From Chromatiales bacterium (lineage in GTDB: Bacteria > Pseudomonadota > Gammaproteobacteria > Chromatiales > Chromatiaceae), in the NCBI GenBank assembly GCA_022360595.1, contig JAKSCN010000288.1, positions 1 to 13,091 of the forward strand: 13,091 bases of DNA, in the 5' to 3' direction. The position numbers were made by a program, and so were the translations under genes. Under the pieces are notes generated by a model, which was given only the letters and a program-made list of their open reading frames with translations, had not been told where the DNA came from and made no database searches. Shown piece by piece: positions 1 to 6,117 of this stretch (positions are counted from its first letter, which is position 1; each line of letters starts with the position of its first letter).

Positions 1-65
1 ACGTGCTCCGGTTCAATGACGGAGAAGGGCGGCAGGCCGCTGATGTTGAGCAAAGGGTTGTCCAT
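1..65 (-). CDS. prlC: Oligopeptidase A, N-terminal fragment (partial, runs off left edge)
   Basis: Only the first 21 codons plus two bases are in the window. The visible peptide starts MDNPLLNISGLPPF and continues to IEPEHV. This matches the conserved N terminus of M3-family oligopeptidase A, which typically reads M-x-NPLL, then LPxF, then a PEHV segment. The family is a cytosolic zinc metallopeptidase (HExxH, far outside this window) that degrades oligopeptides and cleaved signal peptides. The ATG at 63-65 has a GAGG Shine-Dalgarno about 10 bases upstream (GAGGTTAGATTTAC-ATG) and a good promoter further up at 134-161. The call rests on a short but distinctive N terminus, so the catalytic domain is not seen. 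Confidence 0.8.
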   Translation of the reverse strand, partial: MDNPLLNISGLPPFSVIEPEH

Positions 66-133
66 GTAAATCTAACCTCAAAAGGGCCTGGGCATGATTG
101 CCTGGCGGAGAATGGGTGCTATATGAGTTGAGG

Positions 134-161
134 ATATTAGGGTAGGGCGGGCGATAGTCAA
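134..161 (-). promoter_or_regulatory. Sigma70-like promoter for prlC
   Basis: Read on the minus strand there is a -35 box TTGACT (156-161), a 16-base spacer and a -10 box TAATAT (134-139). Transcription would start near 127, giving a leader of about 60 bases before the prlC ATG at 65. Both hexamers are 5 of 6 to consensus and the spacing is acceptable. It is the best promoter match I found in the window by eye. Confidence 0.55.
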
Positions 162-276
162 CCGTGACGATCAAATTAGTGCTATGAACCCGGCACTCAT
201 CGGCCTAACTTTCTGACATTCACAGGATAGGGCATCAATAATGATGCTGCTCCGCGTTGTGCTTCTCGCCACGGGA

Positions 277-291
277 GCGACTATTAGTCGC
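277..291. repeat. Short perfect dyad between prlC and the TonB receptor gene
   Basis: GCGACT-ATT-AGTCGC is a perfect 6-base inverted repeat with a 3-base loop. It lies downstream of the TonB receptor stop and upstream of the prlC promoter, so it could be an operator or part of a 3' RNA structure. No U-run follows it on either strand. The bases at 288-297 (TCGCGAGTCA) recur exactly at 10781-10790. Confidence 0.35.
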
Positions 292-306
292 GAGTCATGC
301 CTTGAT

Positions 307-328
307 CAGGGCCATTATTGAAGCCCTG
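307..328 (-). terminator. Possible weak terminator of the TonB receptor gene
   Basis: About 20 bases past the TonB receptor stop codon (348-350), the minus strand can fold CAGGGC / GCCCTG into a 6-base-pair GC-rich stem with a 10-base loop. No run of U follows, so this is not a classical intrinsic terminator. It may be a 3' stabilising hairpin or a partial terminator. Confidence 0.3.
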
Positions 329-347
329 GGCAAATATTAGGCCCTAA

Positions 348-2411
348 TCAGAATCGGTAGGTGAAACCGGCGTAGATCCAGCGGCCACGGTTAGGTGTGG
401 CGCGGATGATGGTACCGTCGTCCGTCATCCCCAGGCCATTGGCTGGGGCGACCGAGAACCACTCCTCATCAAATAGGTTTTTAACCTTTATGTAGGTGGT
501 GAAATTGGGTGAGAATTGATACTGCACCTTGGTATCCACCACAACGACGCTGCCCTCCTCCGGTATTGCCTTTATGCCGTTGTGCAGAAAACCGTTCAGA
601 TTGAAGTTCCAGCGGTTACGTTTGTAGTTGAAATCGAAGGAGGCGATTGAATCTGCCACGAAATCGACGGGTGAGGGTGTGTCGGAAGCCTGGGAAGCGC
701 TGAAATCGTTTTCAAATATGTGTTGATAGTTGAGCCGTAGCGTGGCTTCGTTGGTGAGGGGCAAGGTGAGGGCCACTTCCGCGCCTGCGGTACGCTGGTT
801 GCCGACATTGCGGTACTGCAACTGACTCCCTGTCTCGGTAGGCACCGCAAGGACGATGTCATCAGCTTGGGAGTAGTAGACATTGAAATTGGCGGCATAG
901 TTTTCGGTGAATTTGTTGAAGCCCAGGTCGAAGGTTCTGATCACCGCCGGTTCCAGCTCCAGGTTGCCCAGGGTCATTGGGTTGTTGGCGTTGTACATGC
1001 GCGCCATCACCGGCGCCTGAAATGCCTCGCCATAGTGGAATTTGATCTGCTGGTTGGTATCCAGCCAGTAGATTGCCGAGAGCTTGGGGCTGAAGCGGCT
1101 GCCGGTGTCGTTGTAGTGGTCGTAACGCCCGCCAAGGGTCAGCTTCCAGTTGTGGCCGCTGATCTCGTCCTGCATGAAGAGCGCGTGGTTTTTCCGTGTG
1201 ACATCGGCGATAAAGCGGAAATCGGGATCTTCCAGTACGGTTGGATCGCCCAGATAGGTGGGGGGATCGGTACGCACGTCGTAGTTCGAGTAGGTGTAGG
1301 CATCAGGTGAGTCGGCCCGCTCGTAGGAGACTCCCCCTGAGAGGGTGTGGCGCTTATTCAGCTCCCAGACAAAGTGGGAGCTTAAGCTGAATACCTGATG
1401 CGAAAAGTAGGGGCCGATCAGCAGATCGGGCGCCGGGCCCAAGGTGTCACTTAAGCTAAGTGCCTTGTCTTTATAGTGGCGGTAGCCCAGTTTGAAATTG
1501 GCCTTGAGCGTATTGTTGATGTCGGTCTCGTATCCGAGATTGATCACCGAGGTGGTGCTCAGGTCGATGTTGTCGCCATTGCCCAGCCCGCCAAACAGGT
1601 AAAAATCCTCCTGGCGCATGTGGGTTCTGAACAGGCTGGCGGATAATCCTTCATAGTGGCCTGTCAGGTGCAGGGTGTAAGAGCGCTTTGGGTCCTCCGT
1701 GATGCTGGTGAGTCCATGTCGGTCAAACAGATTGCTATAGAGCTGCCCGTCGTCCCCCAGGTGCTCATAAAAGAGGTGTACGTTGCTGTTGTGGCTCCCT
1801 TTTGAAAGCCCGACAGCCGCGCGCTTGGCGCCGTGCTGACCGACTTCGACGGTGACCTCGTTCAGGTCGTGTCGGGTGACCAGATTGATAATCGCGGCTG
1901 AGGCTGAGTTGCCGTAGATTGAAGAGCCGGGGCCGCGCATCACCTCTACCCGTTCCAGGTGGTGGAGGCTCAGGTTGCGGGCGAAGATCACGGGTTTCGG
2001 GTTGACGTGGTCGTTGATGGTTTCGCCATCGAGTAGAATCAGGACATGGGCGTGATATTGGCCGCGTACATTAAAGACCGGAATGCGGTTGGCAGTGTTG
2101 GAGTCGAAGTCGACCTGAATACCGGGCACGCGGGCAAGTAGTTCAGAGAGATTGTCCACCCCCATCTGATCGATCTGCTCGCGATCGATAACGGTGATTG
2201 TGGCGGGGGCGTCGATCAGGCGTTGATTGTAGCGCGAGGCGACCGTCACTTCATGATTCATAAGTGCTTCGATCGGTAGCGCCAGCAAGTCGTTGAATTT
2301 TTCCTCGAAGAGCGGCAGATCACTGGCGCAGACAGCACTGTTACTTAGAAGTATCAGGGTGCTCAGGTAGAGCGAACGGCGATGGCTGAGTATGGCGTGA
2401 TCTTTACGCAT
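348..2411 (-). CDS. TonB-dependent outer-membrane receptor (third gene of YfiR/kinase module)
   Basis: 687 residues, normal length for a TonB-dependent transporter. A signal peptide (about residues 1-29) has a basic start (HRR), a hydrophobic core LYLSTLILL and a likely cut after VCA. The plug spans roughly 60-185: the entry segment EVTVASR, then DAPATITVID, LLARVPGIQV, FNVRG, LLDGETIND, the VEVMRGPGSSIYG segment and IINLVTR. The rest is strand-rich 22-stranded barrel sequence ending in the outer-membrane signature aromatic/Phe (FTYRF). Such proteins import scarce ligands using TonB-ExbBD energy; the ligand cannot be read here. It follows the hybrid kinase on the same strand after 178 bases. 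The context suggests it either feeds the periplasmic signal to the YfiR/kinase pair or is controlled by it. The ATG at 2409-2411 has no strong Shine-Dalgarno. A 7-base-pair hairpin lies 38 bases upstream. No N-terminal signalling (FecA-type STN) domain is present. Confidence 0.9.
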   Translation of the reverse strand: MRKDHAILSHRRSLYLSTLILLSNSAVCASDLPLFEEKFNDLLALPIEALMNHEVTVASRYNQRLIDAPATITVIDREQIDQMGVDNLSELLARVPGIQVDFDSNTANRIPVFNVRGQYHAHVLILLDGETINDHVNPKPVIFARNLSLHHLERVEVMRGPGSSIYGNSASAAIINLVTRHDLNEVTVEVGQHGAKRAAVGLSKGSHNSNVHLFYEHLGDDGQLYSNLFDRHGLTSITEDPKRSYTLHLTGHYEGLSASLFRTHMRQEDFYLFGGLGNGDNIDLSTTSVINLGYETDINNTLKANFKLGYRHYKDKALSLSDTLGPAPDLLIGPYFSHQVFSLSSHFVWELNKRHTLSGGVSYERADSPDAYTYSNYDVRTDPPTYLGDPTVLEDPDFRFIADVTRKNHALFMQDEISGHNWKLTLGGRYDHYNDTGSRFSPKLSAIYWLDTNQQIKFHYGEAFQAPVMARMYNANNPMTLGNLELEPAVIRTFDLGFNKFTENYAANFNVYYSQADDIVLAVPTETGSQLQYRNVGNQRTAGAEVALTLPLTNEATLRLNYQHIFENDFSASQASDTPSPVDFVADSIASFDFNYKRNRWNFNLNGFLHNGIKAIPEEGSVVVVDTKVQYQFSPNFTTYIKVKNLFDEEWFSVAPANGLGMTDDGTIIRATPNRGRWIYAGFTYRF

Positions 2412-2448
2412 CTATATTTTCTGTCGCTGCGGCTCAGTGTGGGTTTGT

Positions 2449-2467
2449 GCCAGTAATAAATACTGGC
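2449..2467 (-). promoter_or_regulatory. Hairpin in the leader of the TonB receptor gene
   Basis: GCCAGTA-ATAAA-TACTGGC is a perfect 7-base-pair inverted repeat with a 5-base loop. It lies 38 bases before the receptor ATG and about 120 bases after the kinase stop. Neither strand has a following U-run, so a terminator is unlikely. An operator or a 5' leader structure fits better. A weak possible -35 TTGTCA with TTATCC 17 bases on lies further upstream on the minus strand (about 2488-2516), so the receptor may have its own promoter. Confidence 0.4.
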
Positions 2468-2589
2468 TTGCGCTAATACATATCCAGGATAACAACCTGT
2501 GCAGGCGTCTGACAACCTTGGTTAATGGTCAGGTATATGCTTTTATTTCAGATTATTATCGACTATTTCTTACCCATTGCCGGAGGTTT

Positions 2590-5331
2590 TCAGTCCCGGT
2601 TGTTCTGTCGCCAACGCTCCAATACCTGATAGAGTTTCTGCGGTGTAAAGGGCTTCACCAGACAGCTGCTCATGCCGGCATCCAAGAACTCCCGGCGCTG
2701 GTTGGGGAGCGCATGGGCGGTCAAGGCGATAATGGGTGGCAAGCTGGCAGGGCCATACAGCTCTTGCAGATGGCGGGTCACCTGGGTGCCGCTCATACCG
2801 GGCATCTGAATATCCATCAAAATCAGGTCGAATCGATCTTCCGCTTCAGCGTAGCACTCCAGAGCCTCCTGACCGCTACGGGCCTCAATGACTTGAGCGC
2901 CGTGCTGGCGCAACAGGGTGGCGGCCAGTGTCAGGTTGATATTGTTGTCATCCACGACCAGGATGCAGGTGTTGCTGAACAGGGTGCTGGTTGGTTTGAC
3001 GCTGTTGTTGTCTTCGGTGATGTTGTGGATCAGACGTTCCAGTTTACGCAGCAGGCTGGTGGCGGGTTCCACTTTCGCGAGCGCCAGCGTAGCTCCTTGC
3101 TGCTGCAGACGTGTTAGTTTATCGCTGTCGGTCTGGTTGACCATAACCACCAGCGGCAGATCATCCGGCTTGGTGATCTTATCCAGAAATGCTGGAAATC
3201 CCTGTTGTGAAGACTCCGGTTGATTCAGGCCGCACAGCAGCAGGTTCCAGTTACTCTCTTGTTGGTGTTGGAGCAGCTCCGTGGTAGATCTCACCATCAC
3301 TGCTTCAGCGCCCCATGTCTGTAGCTGCCGTGCAAGCTGATGTCCGATCAGGTAGTTGTTTTCGTAGACCAGAATTCGGCTGCCGGTTAGGCGTTTGGGT
3401 GGATTGGCGGCCGTTTCAGGACGGCCTACCGTCAGGGTCAGGATAAAGTGGCTGCCCCGACCCTCTTCACTCTCCAGGTTGATCTCGCCGCCCATTAGAC
3501 TGAGCAGGCGCTTGGCAATGACCAACCCCAGGCCGCTGCCGCCAAAACGGCGGGTGATTGAGCTATCACCCTGACTGAAGGCCTGAAACAGGTGTTCCTG
3601 CTGCTCTTTGGAGATGCCGATACCCGTATCGGAAATTGTGATGCGCAGTTCAACATCGCGCTGGAACTGATGCTGCAGCTCGACGCGGATGGAGACGCTG
3701 CCCTCTTCGGTAAATTTGACGCCGTTGTTGAGCAGATTGACCAAAACCTGGCGGATGCGGCCGGGGTCGCCAAGCAGGTGGCAGGGTACGTCGTCATCGA
3801 TGAACTTCACCAGCTCCAACCCCTTCTCGTAGGCTTGTGGGGCGAGCAGCATCAGCACTTCATCGATCACCTCCGCGAGGTGAAAAGGGATTTTCTCCAG
3901 AACCAGCTTGTCCGACTCAAGCTTCGAGAAGTCGAGAATATCATCAATGATCGCCATCAAGCTTTTGGCCGAGACATCGATGGTATGGAGGTAGTCGGCC
4001 TGGGTCTCATCCAGCTTGGTGTTGCTGAGTAGTCCGGTAAAACCCATGATGCCATTCATTGGGGTGCGGATCTCGTGGCTCATTCGCGACAGGAATTCAC
4101 TCTTCGCGCGGCTGGCCGCTTCGGCATGCTCCTTTGCCTTTTGCAGGTCGAGCTGTACTTGCTTTAAATCGCTGATATCGGTGGCGATCTCCAGCCGCAC
4201 CAGACGTCCCCCCTCCCAGGGAATCGCACGGTCGCGTATGGAATACCAACGGCCACTGATGGTGTTTTGGTACTCCCAGGCGTAGAGGCCGGTCGGCTCA
4301 CCATCCTCGTCCACCAGTTTGTCATTGGTGCAGAAGCTGCAAGGGCCGGTCTGATTGACCTGGAGTGCCTTCCAGCAGACGTGCCCGACCACATCGCCAA
4401 AGCGGTCCTTGCCCGGTTGATTGATGAACAGTACTTCGCGGGTTTCCATATCGACCACGTAGATCATCGCATCGATAGAGTTCACCACTGTTGAGAAACG
4501 GGACATTGAGGCAACCAGTTGGGAGGTGCGCTGTTTGACCTGCTCCTCCAGGTTGATGCGGTGCTGCTCCAGCTCGTTGTCGCGCTCCTGGATTTGGGTC
4601 AGCATGCTGTTGAACCCCTGGATCAGCATGCCGACCTCATCGTTGCCGCTGTGTTTGGCGCGCAGTGAAAAATCGGACTTTTGGGCTACCGAGTCCATGG
4701 TACCGAGCAGGTTGGACAGCGGGCCGGTGATGACCCGCTGCAATCGCCCCGAGATCAGGAATGCCAGAATGATTGAGGCGGCCATCAACAGTAGTGAGGT
4801 GAATAGGAGATTGAGCTGGCGTTTGTCCATCTCCTGCCGGTTGCCGATGATGTGAATCATACCCAGCGGGGCCTCATCCTGTTCAAAGAAGATGGGCTGC
4901 AGCAGGTGGATGTGCGAGCCTGCGCTCCAGGTGAGACGCCGCCCATCGCTGAGACTGTTGTAAAGCAGCAGGGTATCTTCAGGAATACGTAATTCATCCC
5001 AGTTATCGCTCAGGGTGTTGGGGTCAGCCACATACTGGGCGAAGAAGTTGTGTTCAGGGGTGTAGATGACCGCCGCTTCTACCTGCTGCTGGGTTTTGAG
5101 TGAGCTGAGGATTTCGCCTGCCACATTGGCGTCATTGAAGTGCAGGGCGGCGGTGCTGTTTGCCCCCAGCAAGGTTGCCATCGACGCCAGGCGCTCCTCT
5201 AAGGTGGTGCGGTCGGAGAGCACCTCGCTGGTGATGTAGATGGTGGCGTTGAGCAGCAGCACGATGCTCACGGTGAGTAGCATGATAGCCATCAACTTTT
5301 GACTGATTGATCGGTTGCGTAATAGTCTCAA
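2590..5331 (-). CDS. Hybrid histidine kinase with YfiN-like CHASE8-HAMP input, PAS, pseudo-receiver and receiver
   Basis: 913 residues from TTG 5331; the frame stays open to an earlier TTG at 5364. I prefer 5331 because GAGGAAGGGG (5337-5346) sits 5 bases before it, on top of the YfiR stop codon. Order (numbering from TTG 5331): TM1 14-34; periplasmic CHASE8-like region 35-173, with the YfiN-type stretch ATLLGANSTAALHFND; TM2 174-195; HAMP 196-251; PAS 277-387 with Cys319, Cys331 and Cys334; HisKA with SHEIRTPMNG, phospho-acceptor His419; HATPase with N box NLLNNGVKFT, DTGIGIS and GGSGLGL; a degenerate receiver 650-769; a true receiver 788-905 with VVDDNN, Asp840 in LMDIQMPG, and KPF. The pseudo-receiver between ATPase and receiver is like GacS/BarA, but there is no C-terminal HPt domain, so phosphate must pass to a separate HPt or regulator not seen here. 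It is expected to be an inner-membrane sensor regulated by the upstream YfiR protein. Confidence 0.92.
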   Translation of the reverse strand: MRLLRNRSISQKLMAIMLLTVSIVLLLNATIYITSEVLSDRTTLEERLASMATLLGANSTAALHFNDANVAGEILSSLKTQQQVEAAVIYTPEHNFFAQYVADPNTLSDNWDELRIPEDTLLLYNSLSDGRRLTWSAGSHIHLLQPIFFEQDEAPLGMIHIIGNRQEMDKRQLNLLFTSLLLMAASIILAFLISGRLQRVITGPLSNLLGTMDSVAQKSDFSLRAKHSGNDEVGMLIQGFNSMLTQIQERDNELEQHRINLEEQVKQRTSQLVASMSRFSTVVNSIDAMIYVVDMETREVLFINQPGKDRFGDVVGHVCWKALQVNQTGPCSFCTNDKLVDEDGEPTGLYAWEYQNTISGRWYSIRDRAIPWEGGRLVRLEIATDISDLKQVQLDLQKAKEHAEAASRAKSEFLSRMSHEIRTPMNGIMGFTGLLSNTKLDETQADYLHTIDVSAKSLMAIIDDILDFSKLESDKLVLEKIPFHLAEVIDEVLMLLAPQAYEKGLELVKFIDDDVPCHLLGDPGRIRQVLVNLLNNGVKFTEEGSVSIRVELQHQFQRDVELRITISDTGIGISKEQQEHLFQAFSQGDSSITRRFGGSGLGLVIAKRLLSLMGGEINLESEEGRGSHFILTLTVGRPETAANPPKRLTGSRILVYENNYLIGHQLARQLQTWGAEAVMVRSTTELLQHQQESNWNLLLCGLNQPESSQQGFPAFLDKITKPDDLPLVVMVNQTDSDKLTRLQQQGATLALAKVEPATSLLRKLERLIHNITEDNNSVKPTSTLFSNTCILVVDDNNINLTLAATLLRQHGAQVIEARSGQEALECYAEAEDRFDLILMDIQMPGMSGTQVTRHLQELYGPASLPPIIALTAHALPNQRREFLDAGMSSCLVKPFTPQKLYQVLERWRQNNRD

Positions 5332-5336
5332 AGCAG

Positions 5337-5346
5337 CCCCTTCCTC
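5337..5346 (-). promoter_or_regulatory. Ribosome binding site that decides the kinase start and couples it to YfiR
   Basis: On the minus strand GAGGAAGGGG is followed by CTGCT and then TTG (5329-5331). The site overlaps the YfiR stop TGA (5345-5347). It favours TTG 5331 over TTG 5364 as the kinase start, and implies termination-reinitiation coupling with YfiR. Confidence 0.55.
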
Positions 5347-5887
5347 AACGTTTATCACCGACAATGCGGGCGAGTTTCAACAGGCGCGAGCTGATACTGA
5401 GGCCGGAGTTTTGTGCGGCGTCCAGGTTGATTGCGAAGCGCAGCTTTTTCTTTTCCCGAAAGAGCTCGATCATGCCGCCGCTCTTTGCGAAGCCGGGAAT
5501 ATTGCTGATGGTGAGCATCGGCATGTTCTTCAGGTTCGCAAGCAGTGACTTTAATCGCGACTCCTCAGAACGGCCTACGAACAGCAGTTGGCAGCCGTTG
5601 TAATCGTCGCCGAAGTGCAACACGCGGGTGGTCACTTTGCGCTGCTGCACGCTCTGCCCTTTAAGACGTTGCAGGGCTTCGATCACTGAGTCACTGCCTG
5701 ACAGGCAGAGTTCAAACTGCGCGCCACCATAAATTGGTTTTGGCCACTCAACATATTTGGCAAAGTTATAGACAAAGGCCGCTCTCAACATATCCGCCTC
5801 TTCAACCTGCGCGACTGCTGGTAACGGCATCAAGGCCACTACCCAGGCGCATAGTGGCCGTAGGAGAATTAAGATCCGTCTATGCAA
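5345..5887 (-). CDS. Periplasmic YfiR-family (DUF4154) protein
   Basis: I start this gene at TTG 5885-5887, giving 180 residues, the usual size of the family. The frame is open to ATG 5980, but those 31 extra residues look untranslated: they precede a clean signal peptide (HRRILILLRP, hydrophobic core, PLPAVAQ). An AGGA lies 9 bases before the TTG. Family landmarks are AAFVYNFAKYVEWP near the mature start, ELCLSG, NGCQLLFVGRSEES, the LTISNIPGFAKSGGMIEL segment, FAINLDAA and SRLLKLARIV at the end. Two cysteines remain in the mature protein (ELC and GCQ), as for one of the two disulfides of P. aeruginosa YfiR; the second pair is missing. YfiR is known as a periplasmic repressor that binds the CHASE8 domain of the diguanylate cyclase YfiN. 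Here the following gene is a CHASE8 hybrid kinase, so the inferred role is periplasmic control of that kinase. Confidence 0.88.
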   Translation of the reverse strand: MHRRILILLRPLCAWVVALMPLPAVAQVEEADMLRAAFVYNFAKYVEWPKPIYGGAQFELCLSGSDSVIEALQRLKGQSVQQRKVTTRVLHFGDDYNGCQLLFVGRSEESRLKSLLANLKNMPMLTISNIPGFAKSGGMIELFREKKKLRFAINLDAAQNSGLSISSRLLKLARIVGDKR

Positions 5888-6042
5888 CTTCGTCCATCCT
5901 GAAGAATAAAACACTTGTCCGAGGCGATTGGCGGTATGCCGTATCTGGACATAAGCACTCCATACATATAGCGGTAGCAATCCCAGATAACTTTATGGCG
6001 CATAGCGGCCTTTCAATGACGATGACACCAACTCGTGAGCAG

Positions 6043-6048
6043 ATTATA
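6043..6048 (-). promoter_or_regulatory. Consensus -10 box upstream of the YfiR gene
   Basis: TATAAT on the minus strand, about 155 bases upstream of the YfiR start. No convincing -35 hexamer is at 16-18 bases, so the promoter may be activator-dependent or the match may be chance. It is the best -10 in the 230-base gap between the GIDE gene and YfiR. Confidence 0.3.
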
Positions 6049-6099
6049 TCCACTCTCTGTTGTGCCCCATTATGTGGCATTAAATTCTTATTATCTAAT

Positions 6100-6116
6100 A
6101 CCTATTTTCAATAGGT
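6100..6116 (-). terminator. Small hairpin directly after the lemA-GIDE operon
   Basis: ACCTATT-GAA-AATAGGT on the minus strand is a perfect 7-base-pair stem starting 2 bases after the GIDE gene stop. The stem is AT-rich and is followed by mixed A/T rather than a U-run. It is therefore at best a weak terminator or a 3'-end stabiliser. Confidence 0.35.
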
Positions 6117-6117
6117 C

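Noticed and set aside
867..1310. 147-codon plus-strand open frame inside the TonB receptor gene
   Set aside because: It is antisense to a clearly coding receptor barrel, its protein is low-complexity Val/Gly-rich, and no ribosome binding site or domain is visible.
348..2411. Lipoprotein or YfiB-like role for the TonB receptor
   Set aside because: The Cys near the signal cleavage site (SAVC) lacks a lipobox Leu at -3, no OmpA peptidoglycan-binding domain is present, and the barrel and plug are typical of TonB-dependent receptors.
2437..3117. 226-codon plus-strand open frame over the kinase 3' end
   Set aside because: It is an antisense shadow of the receiver domains, and the translated sequence has no recognisable motif.
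5880..6080. 66-codon minus-strand frame ending over the YfiR start, a possible leader peptide
   Set aside because: It has a weak ribosome site, covers the candidate -10 box, and shows no signal peptide, regulatory codon run or family motif.
5734..6114. 126-codon plus-strand frame over the YfiR start and its upstream gap
   Set aside because: It is antisense to the YfiR signal peptide and has no convincing Shine-Dalgarno or domain; composition looks random.
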